Source: Gordonia tangerina (GTDB lineage: Bacteria > Actinomycetota > Actinomycetes > Mycobacteriales > Mycobacteriaceae). From it: DNA of 64,000 nucleotides. The number at the start of each line of letters is the position of its first letter. Positions within the stretch are counted from its first letter, which is position 1. The stretch is taken from positions 55,216 to 119,215 of the forward strand of contig NZ_JAKGCU010000016.1 of the NCBI RefSeq assembly GCF_021556435.1. Reading direction: 5' to 3'. A program made the position numbers and the translations under genes. Below are positions 25,846-34,123 of this stretch, in pieces. The notes under the pieces were generated by a model, which was given only the letters and a program-made list of their open reading frames with translations, did no database searches and had not been told where the DNA came from.

Positions 25846-27843
25846 TCAGCCGCGCCGACCCCGCCGGGCACGCAGGTAGTCGCCGACGACGGCCGCGCCG
25901 AGCCCGTCGATGTCGGGGGCCACCACACGACCGCCGATCCGGCGGGCGATCTGATCCATGAAGTGCGCGAGGCCGGGGTCGTCGCCCAGCCGGAAGAAGG
26001 TGACCTGCGCACCGAGCCGGGAGACGTGATCGAGCTCGCGAACCGTGAGCGCGATGGTCTGCGGGTGCGGCGGGTAGAAAAAGAACGGTTCACCGCTGGG
26101 ATCGAGATGCGCGGTGGGCTCGCCGTCGGTGACCACCAGCACCACCGGCTGGGCGTTCGGGAACCGACGCAGATGCCGCTGGGCCAGCAGCAGCGCGTGA
26201 TGCAGGTTGGTGCCCTGTTCCATCCGCGGTTGCAGGCCGGTCAACTCGGCGATGTCGATCGAACGTGCGTAGCGGCCGAAGGCGATCAGATGCAGCTCAT
26301 CGCTGCGGAACCTGGTGGATACCAGGTGGTTCAGCGCGATAGCGGTACGCTTCATCGGCGTCCATCGACCCTCCATCTCCATCGAGAACGAGGTGTCCAC
26401 GAGCAGCACCACCGCGGCCTGGGTGCGGGCCTCGGTCTCGGCGGTCTCCACGTCGCGCACGTCGATTCGGACTCCGCCGCGCGCCATCTCGCCGGCGGCC
26501 AGCGTCGGCTCCGCGCTCTCGGAGATAGTGCGAAGCACCGCGTTGGAGACCGTGCGGGTCACATCCCAGGGGTCTGTGTCGCCGAACTCCCACTCGCGCG
26601 ACGCCCCGGTGGGCTCGCCGAGCGCGCCGCTGCGCCGCGTCTGACGGTCACCCCGACCCGACAGTTGCTCGGCGATGTCGCGGAAGATCGACTGGCCCAG
26701 TTGCCGCATGGCCTTCGGGCTCAGCCGCAGCTGCCCATCGGAGGTCCGATCGAAGAACCCCTGCTCCGACAACGCCTTCTCGAGCTCTTGCAGCGTACGG
26801 ACGTCGACACCGGCCTGCTCGCCGAGCTGACGTTCCAGCGCATCGATGTCGATGTCGTCCATCTGCGCGCCGGCATACTGCTGAGACAGCTGTTCACTCA
26901 GGGCTTCCAGTTCGGAGATGTCGCGCAACGCGGCCGCGCCCTCACCGAGGCCAATCGGACGATCACCGGAGAACGATTGGGCGTTGTCCCAGTCCAGACC
27001 CGGCCGCGCCTGGCGCAGCGCCGAATCCATCTGGGCCAGTTGGCTCATCAGGTCCGGTGAACCGAATGCCTGCTGAGCCAGCTGGTCGAGTTCGGCACGT
27101 TGCTCCGGACTCAGCGAGTTGTAGAACTGTTGCGCTGCCGCCGCTCGCTGCGCCAGCGAGTCGATGAGTTCCTCGGTGTTGCGCGGGTTCTCCGGAAAAT
27201 ACTCGCCGTGCTTGCGCATGAAGTCGTCGAACTTCTCGGTGGTGTCGTCACCGCGGTTGTGCGCGTCGAGGAGCTCGTTGAGGTCGGTGAGCATCTCCGA
27301 GATACGTTGGCGGTCTTGTTCGCCGGCACCCTCGAGCGCTTCTTTCATACCGGCGAACCGCTGATCGAGAAGTTCGCGGCCCAGCAGATCCTTGATCTTG
27401 TCGTAGTCCTCGCGCGCCTGCGGGCTACGCCAGTTGTACTCCGAGAGTTCCTCGACGGCTTGCGCGGTCGACGGCGGCAGGCTGCCGATCTGCATCTCGG
27501 CGAAACGCGCGTCGTCGTCGAGATCACGCGCGAGTTGCTTGCGCTCCTCCAGAACCGCCCGGTCGAGCAATTCGCGGATCTCGGCGAATGTGCCGTCGAG
27601 ATTGCGATTCTTGAGCATCTCCTGACGACGACGGTTGACCTGCTCACGCAGCCGGTCCAGTCCACGCATGTCCTGGGTCCCGCGTCGCAGAAACTCGCGC
27701 AGGGCACGTTGCGGGGAGGCGCCGGCCATCACGTCGTCACCGATGTCGCGCAGCGCTTCGCGCAGGTCGACCGGCGGTGCGAGTGGGTCCGGACCACCTG
27801 TAAAGCGCTGATATCGGGATCGGTGCGAGGTTCTCCGGGCCAT
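25846..27843 (-). CDS. VWA-domain protein partner of MoxR-type ATPase (Rv0959-like)
   Basis: This 665-residue protein has a long charged helical N-terminal region (1-450) and a C-terminal von Willebrand A domain with a MIDAS motif D483-T-S-F-S487. It ends in the basic LRARRGRRG. VWA proteins paired with MoxR ATPases act as chelatase-like or chaperone-like complexes that insert metals or remodel partners. It lies 73 bp downstream of its ATPase and both match Rv0958/Rv0959 order. The ATG at 27843 has AAGGGG 6 nt upstream. A 19-bp tandem duplication falls in the leader. Confidence 0.87.
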   Translation of the reverse strand: MARRTSHRSRYQRFTGGPDPLAPPVDLREALRDIGDDVMAGASPQRALREFLRRGTQDMRGLDRLREQVNRRRQEMLKNRNLDGTFAEIRELLDRAVLEERKQLARDLDDDARFAEMQIGSLPPSTAQAVEELSEYNWRSPQAREDYDKIKDLLGRELLDQRFAGMKEALEGAGEQDRQRISEMLTDLNELLDAHNRGDDTTEKFDDFMRKHGEYFPENPRNTEELIDSLAQRAAAAQQFYNSLSPEQRAELDQLAQQAFGSPDLMSQLAQMDSALRQARPGLDWDNAQSFSGDRPIGLGEGAAALRDISELEALSEQLSQQYAGAQMDDIDIDALERQLGEQAGVDVRTLQELEKALSEQGFFDRTSDGQLRLSPKAMRQLGQSIFRDIAEQLSGRGDRQTRRSGALGEPTGASREWEFGDTDPWDVTRTVSNAVLRTISESAEPTLAAGEMARGGVRIDVRDVETAETEARTQAAVVLLVDTSFSMEMEGRWTPMKRTAIALNHLVSTRFRSDELHLIAFGRYARSIDIAELTGLQPRMEQGTNLHHALLLAQRHLRRFPNAQPVVLVVTDGEPTAHLDPSGEPFFFYPPHPQTIALTVRELDHVSRLGAQVTFFRLGDDPGLAHFMDQIARRIGGRVVAPDIDGLGAAVVGDYLRARRGRRG

Positions 27844-27852
27844 GCGGTGCCC

Positions 27853-27890
27853 CTTACTTCTGTTGCAGCGACTTATTTCTGTTGCAGCGA
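27853..27890. repeat. 19-bp tandem duplication in the ATPase-VWA gap
   Basis: CTTACTTCTGTTGCAGCGA (27853-27871) is followed directly by CTTATTTCTGTTGCAGCGA (27872-27890), 18 of 19 identical. It lies in the 73-bp gap between the ATPase stop and the VWA start. It may be a replication-slippage product that lengthens the leader, or a duplicated protein- or RNA-binding site. Confidence 0.75.
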
Positions 27891-27916
27891 GGGTATGGAC
27901 GGGTTCGCACACCCGT

Positions 27917-29362
27917 TCAGCCGTAGATCGTCTGGCCGCTCTCGTCGGCTTCCTTGCCGATGCGTCGGGCCAGGTAGAGACCTTCGAGGGCGAGCTCGAC
28001 GGCACTGGCGCGTTCTCCCTCGGCCTCGGCATCGAGGCGTTGCGCGATCTGGTCGAGGACATCGGCGGTGCTATCGGGATCCGGGATGGAGTCGAGGAGA
28101 TCATGCGCGGTCACCCGGTCTCCGGTGACCACGGGCTCACCGTCCTCCAGGGCAGTCACCAGCGACGCCATGTCGATCCCGCCGAGGTGGGCGCGAACGG
28201 TGTCGGCCACCGACTTGCGCATCAGATGCTCGAGGATCTCGAGTTCGCGACCTTCCTCGCCCGACTCGAACTCGATCTTGCCGCGAAGCACCTCGACCAC
28301 CGACTCGAGGTCCACCACACGCGCCACCGCGACGTCTTCACCGGTGACCGTCGCGCGATGCAGGGCGGCGGCGGCAACCGTCTCGGCGCCCGCGATGGAG
28401 AATCGGGCCGACACCCCGGACCGCTGATCGATCGAGGGGTGATCGCGCGCATACCGGGTGAATCGCGCCAGGATCTCGGTGATGAAGGTCGGCACCGTCG
28501 CGGTCAGATCGGCCTCCTGCTCGATGACCGCGATCTCGTCGTCGAGCTCCAACGGGTAGTGCGTACGGATCTCCGCCCCGAACCGGTCCTTGAGTGGGGT
28601 GATGATGCGACCGCGGTTGGTGTAGTCCTCGGGGTTGGCGCTGGCCATCACCATGACGTCGAGGGGCAGGCGCAGCGTGTAGCCGCGCACCTGGATGTCG
28701 CGCTCCTCCATCACGTTCAGCATCGACACCTGGATGCGTTCGGCGAGGTCGGGCAGCTCGTTGATGGCGACGATGCCGCGGTGCGCACGCGGGATGAGCC
28801 CGAAGTGGATGGTCTCCGGGTCCCCGAGACTGCGGCCCTCGGCGACCTTCATCGGATCGATGTCACCGACGAGGTCGGCCACCGAGGTATCCGGTGTTGC
28901 CAGCTTCTCGCTGTAGCGCTGGCTGCGGTGACGCCACTCGATCGGCAGGTCGTCGAGCAGGTTGGCCGCTTTGCGGATCGACGCCGGGGTGATCGGCTCG
29001 TAGGGATGTTCACCCAGATCGGAACCGGCGATCACCGGGGTCCATTCGTCGAGCAGGCCGACCAGGGTACGTAGGATGCGCGTCTTGCCCTGCCCGCGTT
29101 CGCCGAGCATCACGACATCGTGGCCGGCGATCAGCGCGCGCTCGAGTTGCGGGATGACCGTCGCCTCGAATCCGACGATGCCGGGCCACGGATCGCGGCC
29201 CTCGCGCAGCGCGGTCAGCAGGTTGTTGCGGATCTCGTCGCGCACATCACGCTCAACGTGGCCGCTGGCGCGCAGTTCACCGACGGTGCGGGGCGACGGG
29301 TGGCGGGTCTCGGTGGTCTGGGAGGCGTGGGTGGTGAAGTTCTCCTCTGGCACCTTGTCCAC
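27917..29362 (-). CDS. MoxR/ChlI-type AAA+ ATPase (Rv0958-like)
   Basis: This 481-residue AAA+ ATPase has Walker A GERGQGKT at 87-94, a Walker B region IVAINELPDL, a sensor-1 VMASANPEDYTNRGR and the magnesium-chelatase-like lid domain. It should form a ring that acts with the VWA protein encoded just downstream. The start is GTG 29362 with GGAG 5 nt before it. The gene order with the VWA gene and, further on, purHN/perM agrees with Rv0955-Rv0959 of M. tuberculosis, although four extra genes lie between it and purH here. Confidence 0.88.
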   Translation of the reverse strand: MDKVPEENFTTHASQTTETRHPSPRTVGELRASGHVERDVRDEIRNNLLTALREGRDPWPGIVGFEATVIPQLERALIAGHDVVMLGERGQGKTRILRTLVGLLDEWTPVIAGSDLGEHPYEPITPASIRKAANLLDDLPIEWRHRSQRYSEKLATPDTSVADLVGDIDPMKVAEGRSLGDPETIHFGLIPRAHRGIVAINELPDLAERIQVSMLNVMEERDIQVRGYTLRLPLDVMVMASANPEDYTNRGRIITPLKDRFGAEIRTHYPLELDDEIAVIEQEADLTATVPTFITEILARFTRYARDHPSIDQRSGVSARFSIAGAETVAAAALHRATVTGEDVAVARVVDLESVVEVLRGKIEFESGEEGRELEILEHLMRKSVADTVRAHLGGIDMASLVTALEDGEPVVTGDRVTAHDLLDSIPDPDSTADVLDQIAQRLDAEAEGERASAVELALEGLYLARRIGKEADESGQTIYG

Positions 29363-29422
29363 GGTACTCCGGTGACCGCGAAGTGCACGGGCGGTTGTCG
29401 GAGGCCCCGACCGGGCGAGGAC

Positions 29423-30001
29423 TCAGCAAACGGGCTGCCAGGCGGGATCGCGACCGATGAAACCGATCAGCCGGGTGACCGCATCGGCATCGGCGGCCAC
29501 GGGCACGGCCGGTCCGTACTGCCCGGACGAGCGCAGCAGGTCCTCAATACCCGACATGCCGTCGAGCAGACTCTGGGCAAAGTCGGGATCGAGACCTGCG
29601 CCGCGGCCGGCTGCGGCCGCCAGATCCCAGGTGTGCATGTACACGTCGGCGGTGTAGAACCGGTCCACGGCATCGGCCAGACGGTGCTCGCCTGCCATCG
29701 GGTGGGTGAACGTGTCCTCGGCCGACGGGCCGCCGAGCAAGGCCTGTACCACGGCGGCGTGTGCCCGCCATGCGGAGACCGGATCATCGGCGACGGCCGG
29801 CCCCGTCGGCAGCGTCACTCCACCGCCGGCGAGGAAGCCGGGCAACCACTCGACAAGGTGGGTGACGACGTCACGCGCCACCCACCCCTCCACCGGCGCT
29901 GGGGAGTCCCAATCCGACACGGCAGCAACCTGTTCGGCAAACCCTTCAGCGACGACGCGATGACGGTCCGCCGGCGCCAGCGCGACGATCGACTCGGCCA
30001 T
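29423..30001 (-). CDS. DinB/mycothiol-maleylpyruvate-isomerase-fold protein (TIGR03086-like)
   Basis: This 192-residue protein has WDSPAPVEGWVARDVVTHLVEWLP, VSAWRAHAAVVQAL and DVYMHTWDLAAAAG, the three-helix metal-site pattern of the DinB/MDMPI superfamily. The histidines in these segments would bind one metal. Members use mycothiol or act as small-molecule transferases; the substrate is unknown. ATG 30001 lies 4 bp after the upstream SRPBCC stop, so it is the third gene of the ArsR-controlled operon. The longer open frame is an antiframe of that gene. Confidence 0.78.
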   Translation of the reverse strand: MAESIVALAPADRHRVVAEGFAEQVAAVSDWDSPAPVEGWVARDVVTHLVEWLPGFLAGGGVTLPTGPAVADDPVSAWRAHAAVVQALLGGPSAEDTFTHPMAGEHRLADAVDRFYTADVYMHTWDLAAAAGRGAGLDPDFAQSLLDGMSGIEDLLRSSGQYGPAVPVAADADAVTRLIGFIGRDPAWQPVC

Positions 30002-30005
30002 CAGC

Positions 30006-30500
30006 TCAGATCTCGCCCGCGCCGAGGAGCTTGTCGAGTGCGGCATAACCCTCGTTGACTCCGACCTCCATGCCGGAGGCCAGCCAGCCGTCGCGCGCCT
30101 CGAAGCTGTCGCACAACGACTGTGCGTGCAGCCGGGTGCTTCCATCGCCGAGGTCCTCGAACCACAACGTCTCCAGTGCCACCTGGTCGGGCATGCCCTC
30201 GAAGGTAAAGGTCTGCACGATTTTGTCGTCGGAGACGGTGTGGAAGCATCCGCGGAAACCGAATTCTTCACCGTCCCTGGAGGATACGTACCGCCAGCTA
30301 CCACCGTCGCGGACGTCCCAGTCGATGATGCGGCTCCCGATGGAGTCCGGGCCCACCCACCGGACGAACAACGCCGGATCGGTGTGCGCTTTCATCAACT
30401 GGGCGGGCGTGCCGCGGAAGTCGCGGGTGATCCGGATGATCGGGACCTTCGGGTCGGCTTCGATGGCCGCCTCGCTGTACCGGCTCTGCACTGCACTCAT
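30006..30500 (-). CDS. SRPBCC (AHSA1-type) protein
   Basis: This 164-residue protein has an AHSA1-like START fold with ITRDFRGTPAQLMKAHTDP, WDVRDGGSWRYV, FTFEGMPDQVALETLWFEDL and a C-terminal helix (GYAALDKLLGAGEI). Such proteins often bind hydrophobic small molecules. Its start overlaps the ArsR stop by 4 bp, a common pairing of ArsR regulators with AHSA1-type proteins in actinobacteria. It probably responds to or handles the signal sensed by the regulator, but the ligand is unknown. Confidence 0.87.
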   Translation of the reverse strand: MSAVQSRYSEAAIEADPKVPIIRITRDFRGTPAQLMKAHTDPALFVRWVGPDSIGSRIIDWDVRDGGSWRYVSSRDGEEFGFRGCFHTVSDDKIVQTFTFEGMPDQVALETLWFEDLGDGSTRLHAQSLCDSFEARDGWLASGMEVGVNEGYAALDKLLGAGEI

Positions 30501-30874
30501 GACGCCTTTCCTCTCTTTCGGGGTTTCTCGTCCTCGCGACGGTGCGCCGCGGGTCCGTCGTTCATCTCCACGAGCAGGTCATCGAGACGCTGATAGCGCT
30601 CTTCGGCCTGCCTGCGGTATCGCTCGATCCACTTGGTCATGAGGTCGAACACCTCCGCTTCCAGGTGGACCGGACGGGTTTGCGCCTCCCGGCCACGGCT
30701 CACCAGCCCGGCGTCCGCCAGCACCTTGAGGTGCTTGGACACCGCCTGGATGCTGACGTCGTAGGGTTCGGCGAGCTGACTGACCGTCGCATCGGAGACC
30801 GCCAGCCGCGCGACCATGTCGCGTCGTGTCGGGTCCGCGAGCGCGGCGAACACCTTGGACAACTCGTCTGCCAC
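30497..30874 (-). CDS. ArsR-family transcriptional regulator
   Basis: This 125-residue winged-helix protein starts with FAALADPTRRDMVARL and carries the recognition helix in TVSQLAEPYDVSIQAVSKHLKVL. No CxC metal site of ArsR/SmtB type is seen, so it is unlikely to be a metal sensor; it fits the subgroup that precedes AHSA1 proteins. GTG 30874 has AGGAGG 4 nt upstream. Two near-identical 16-bp operators lie at 30884-30899 and 30930-30945, predicting autorepression of the three-gene operon. Confidence 0.9.
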   Translation of the reverse strand: MADELSKVFAALADPTRRDMVARLAVSDATVSQLAEPYDVSIQAVSKHLKVLADAGLVSRGREAQTRPVHLEAEVFDLMTKWIERYRRQAEERYQRLDDLLVEMNDGPAAHRREDEKPRKRGKAS

Positions 30875-30883
30875 GCGCCCTCC

Positions 30884-30899
30884 TCAACCATCCGGTTGA
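30884..30899. promoter_or_regulatory. ArsR operator, proximal copy
   Basis: TCAACC-ATCC-GGTTGA is a perfect palindrome with a 4-bp spacer, ending 10 bp upstream of the ArsR start and overlapping the ribosome-binding region. It matches the distal copy in both arms. Binding here would block translation-proximal transcription. Confidence 0.75.
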
Positions 30900-30929
30900 A
30901 TAAGACTGTGCGCCGAATCGAGGGTTTTG

Positions 30930-30945
30930 TCAACCTCTTGGTTGA
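30930..30945. promoter_or_regulatory. ArsR operator, distal copy
   Basis: TCAACC-TCTT-GGTTGA repeats the arms of the proximal site, 46 bp away centre to centre. Two spaced copies on this promoter suggest cooperative binding by two ArsR dimers. Confidence 0.75.
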
Positions 30946-31080
30946 ATACGAGGGCAGTGTCTGTGGGCGGGCAGGTCCGTTTTCTGCGCGCGGGTTGTTG
31001 TGGGTCGCGCATGTGGTCGCGGTCCGCGTAAACCGAGCCGACCCGCGCGCACCGAGTCGGCCCGCGCAATCACTTGGTGA

Positions 31081-31824
31081 TCAGCCGAGCGCCAACCAGA
31101 CCGCGAGTCCCAATCCACCGAGTCCGACGACGATGCGCAGCGGCTCGGCCGGAAGACGTTTGACCACCGGCGGCCCGCACCAGCCACCGGCCAGGCAGCC
31201 GATCGCCATCGCCAGGGCCGCAGTCCAATGCACCGGTCCGAAGAGCATGAAGCCCACCGCCGCCACGGTGTTCGCGATACCCAGGAACAGCGACTTCGAC
31301 AGCGTCGCACGCCACAACGGTTCGCTGGTCAGGACCAGCATCAGAGCGAGCACCATGATGCCGGCGCCCGCACCGAAATACCCGCCATACACCGAGATCA
31401 CCACCAACCCGAACATCCACACGCCCGGCCGGTCCTGGTGACGAGTGGCCCAGCGACGCAGCATCGGCTGCGTCAGCAACGCCACCGCGGCCAGCGCCAC
31501 CAGGAACGGCACGATCGCCTCGAAGGCGTCGGCCGGGGTGAGCAGCAAGGTCACCGCGCCGATCGCGCCGCCGACCAGAGACGCCACGGCACCACCGATC
31601 AGGCGACGGCGGTCACCGTCGAGCAGCACCCGCCCGGACTGCGCAGTACTGCCGATCCCGACGGCGACGAGCGACACCGTGTTGGTGACGTTGGCCGAGA
31701 TCGGGCTGAGCCCGACAGCAAGCAGCGCAGGGTAACTCACCACCGACGCGAGACCGGTGATGTAACCGATCAGACCCGCCCCGAATCCAGCGGCGATCAG
31801 GAAGACGACGTCGACCGGACTCAC
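31081..31824 (-). CDS. TauE/SafE (TSUP) family permease
   Basis: This 247-residue membrane protein has about eight hydrophobic helices and the paired-repeat layout of TSUP anion exporters. Visible parts are GAGLIGYITGLASVVSYPALLAVGLSP in the first half and YGGYFGAGAGIMVLALM in the second. The family moves sulfite, sulfonates or other anions. GTG 31824 is used, 12 bp downstream of purH. The gene has no clear link to purine synthesis. Substrate unknown. Confidence 0.87.
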   Translation of the reverse strand: MSPVDVVFLIAAGFGAGLIGYITGLASVVSYPALLAVGLSPISANVTNTVSLVAVGIGSTAQSGRVLLDGDRRRLIGGAVASLVGGAIGAVTLLLTPADAFEAIVPFLVALAAVALLTQPMLRRWATRHQDRPGVWMFGLVVISVYGGYFGAGAGIMVLALMLVLTSEPLWRATLSKSLFLGIANTVAAVGFMLFGPVHWTAALAMAIGCLAGGWCGPPVVKRLPAEPLRIVVGLGGLGLAVWLALG

Positions 31825-31836
31825 CGGTCGGCGAAC

Positions 31837-33414
31837 TCAGTGCGCGAAATGGCGTGCACCCGTGAGATACAGGGTGACACCGGCCTCCGATGCCGCCTCG
31901 ATCACCTCGTTGTCGCGGATCGAGCCACCGGGCTGGACCACGGCCCGCACCCCGCCGTTGAGCAGGACCTGCAAACCGTCCGGGAACGGGAAGAACGCGT
32001 CGGAGGCCGCGACACTGCCGGATGCGCGCTCGCCGGCGCGGTTGACGGCGAGATGTGCGGAGTCGACCCGGTTCACCTGGCCCATACCCACGCCCACCGA
32101 CGCGCCGTCGTGCGCAAGCAAGATCGCGTTCGATTTGACCGAACGGCATGCACGCCAAGCGAACAGCAGGTCGGCGAGCGTGTCCGGGTCGGCGGGTGCG
32201 CCGGCCGCGAGGGTCCAGTTCGCCGGATCGTCGCCCTCGGCGTCGAGCACATCGCGCTGCTGCATCAGCAGTCCACCGGAGATGGGTCGGGTCTCGACGC
32301 CGGCGCGATCCGGCGCCGCGGCGGTGAGCACGCGAATGTTTTTCTTGCGCGTCAGCACCGAGAGGGCACCGTCGGCGAACCCGGGGGCGATGATGACCTC
32401 GGTGAAGATCTCGGCAACCTGCTCGGCCATCTCCACCGTGATCTCGCGGTTGGCGGCGATCACCCCGCCGTAGGCGCTTACCGGGTCGCATGCGTGGGCC
32501 TTGCGATGCGCTTGCGCGATGTCGGCGCCCACGGCGATGCCACAGGGGTTGGCGTGCTTGATGATCGCCACGGCTGGAGCATCGAAGTCGTGCGCGCTAC
32601 GCCATGCGGCGTCGGCGTCGGTGTAGTTGTTGTAACTCATCTCCTTGCCGTGCAACTGCTCCGCAGACGCCAGGCCGCCACCGGCTCCGGCGACGTAGAG
32701 CGCCGCAGCCTGATGCGGGTTCTCGCCGTAGCGCAACACGGCCGACCGATTCCAGGTCGCGCCGACCCAGTCGGGGAAGGTCGACGAATCGGCGGGCGGT
32801 GCCACCACACTCGACATCCAGGACGCGACCGCGACATCGTAGTCCGCAGTGTGGCGAAATGCCTGTGCCGCCAACTGACGACGCTGGGCGAGATCGAACC
32901 CGCCGGCACTGACGGCGTCGCGGACCCGGCCGTAATCCGCGGGGTCGACGACAACGGCCACCGACGGGTGATTCTTCGCGGCCCCGCGCACCATCGACGG
33001 GCCGCCGATGTCGATCTGCTCGACGCACTCGTCCGGCGTGGCACCCGAGGCGACCGTCTCGGTAAACGGATAGAGATTGACGACGACGAGATCGAATGCC
33101 GCGACACCGAGTTCGGCCAGCTGCTCGACGTGGGTGTTCTTGCGGGTGTCGGCCAGGATTCCCGCGTGCACCTTGGGGTGCAGCGTCTTCACGCGTCCGT
33201 CGAGACACTCCGGAAAACCGGTCAGCGCCGACACCTCGGTCACCGGCACACCCGCGTCGGCGATCTTCTTGGCCGTCGAACCGGTGGACACGATTTCGAC
33301 GTCGGCCGCATGCAGGACGGTGGCGAGTTCGTCGAGGCCACTCTTGTCGTAAACGCTGACCAGCGCGCGACGGATAGGCCGGCGGGTGTCGTCGGCGGGG
33401 CTCTGTGTGTTCAC
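31837..33414 (-). CDS. purH: Bifunctional AICAR transformylase/IMP cyclohydrolase
   Basis: This 525-residue enzyme does the last two steps of purine synthesis: formylation of AICAR, then ring closure to IMP. The MGS-like cyclohydrolase half starts [13 protein letters not shown] and includes STGSTAKKI and GRVKTLHPK. The transformylase half includes [19 protein letters not shown] and the late DGFFPFPD-type segment (DAFFPFPDG). Length is normal. Its GTG overlaps the purN stop by 4 bp, so the two are coupled. This is the purN-purH pair of mycobacteria (Rv0956/Rv0957). Confidence 0.96.
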   Translation of the reverse strand: MNTQSPADDTRRPIRRALVSVYDKSGLDELATVLHAADVEIVSTGSTAKKIADAGVPVTEVSALTGFPECLDGRVKTLHPKVHAGILADTRKNTHVEQLAELGVAAFDLVVVNLYPFTETVASGATPDECVEQIDIGGPSMVRGAAKNHPSVAVVVDPADYGRVRDAVSAGGFDLAQRRQLAAQAFRHTADYDVAVASWMSSVVAPPADSSTFPDWVGATWNRSAVLRYGENPHQAAALYVAGAGGGLASAEQLHGKEMSYNNYTDADAAWRSAHDFDAPAVAIIKHANPCGIAVGADIAQAHRKAHACDPVSAYGGVIAANREITVEMAEQVAEIFTEVIIAPGFADGALSVLTRKKNIRVLTAAAPDRAGVETRPISGGLLMQQRDVLDAEGDDPANWTLAAGAPADPDTLADLLFAWRACRSVKSNAILLAHDGASVGVGMGQVNRVDSAHLAVNRAGERASGSVAASDAFFPFPDGLQVLLNGGVRAVVQPGGSIRDNEVIEAASEAGVTLYLTGARHFAH

Positions 33415-34061
33415 GGGATGTCGGCCTTTCGTCCGTCGATCACTACACCTTTGGTGACGAGCTTCGTCACCACGTCGGCGAGCAACTCACGCTCTACCGA
33501 TTTGATCCGTTCATGCAGGGTGGCCTCGGTGTCGTCGGAACGGACGGCGACCGGCTGCTGCGCCAGGATGGGGCCGGTATCGACACCTGCATCCACCAAA
33601 TGCACCGTGGTACCGGTGACCTTCACGCCGTGCGCCAATGCGTCGGCCACACCGTGGGCGCCGGGAAACGAGGGCAGCAGTGCGGGATGCGAATTCACGA
33701 TCCGTCCGCCGAAGCGGGACAGGAAGGTGCTCCCGAGGATCTTCATGAAGCCCGCGGTGACCACCCAAGCCGGCGCGTGGTCGGCCACCTGATCGGTCAG
33801 CGCCGAGTCCCAGGCGCCACGATCGGGATGATCGCCGACCCGGCAGTCGATCACCGGGATGCCGTGCCGGCGCGCGATGTCAGCGGCGGGACACTGTCGG
33901 TCCACCACGACGGCCACGATCCGGAAGGGTGCCGGCTCGTCGGCGCGGGCGATCAACGCGGCGAGCAACGATCCGGTGCCCGAAGCCATCACGACGATCG
34001 GCACACGAGCCTCAGAGGGTACGCGAACTGCGGACTCCGATGGCCCTGCAGCTGCGTTCAC
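33411..34061 (-). CDS. purN: Phosphoribosylglycinamide formyltransferase
   Basis: This 216-residue GAR transformylase uses 10-formyl-THF to formylate GAR. It shows [14 protein letters not shown] at the phosphoribosyl-binding start, [15 protein letters not shown] with the catalytic Asn-His pair, and VDTGPILAQ containing the catalytic Asp. The GTG at 34061 leaves a 62-bp gap from perM. It is coupled to purH by a 4-bp overlap. The N-terminal 20 residues are extra compared with E. coli PurN; an internal start may be used. Confidence 0.93.
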   Translation of the reverse strand: MNAAAGPSESAVRVPSEARVPIVVMASGTGSLLAALIARADEPAPFRIVAVVVDRQCPAADIARRHGIPVIDCRVGDHPDRGAWDSALTDQVADHAPAWVVTAGFMKILGSTFLSRFGGRIVNSHPALLPSFPGAHGVADALAHGVKVTGTTVHLVDAGVDTGPILAQQPVAVRSDDTEATLHERIKSVERELLADVVTKLVTKGVVIDGRKADIP

Positions 34062-34123
34062 ACAAGGGAGCCTAGTGGTCGACGCCGATCCGCTGGTCGC
34101 CGGGGTTCGCCGCGCGAACGAAC

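Noticed and set aside
31037..31061. Terminator after the TauE/SafE gene
   Set aside because: Only a 6-bp GCCGAC/GTCGGC stem in very GC-rich sequence; too weak to call.
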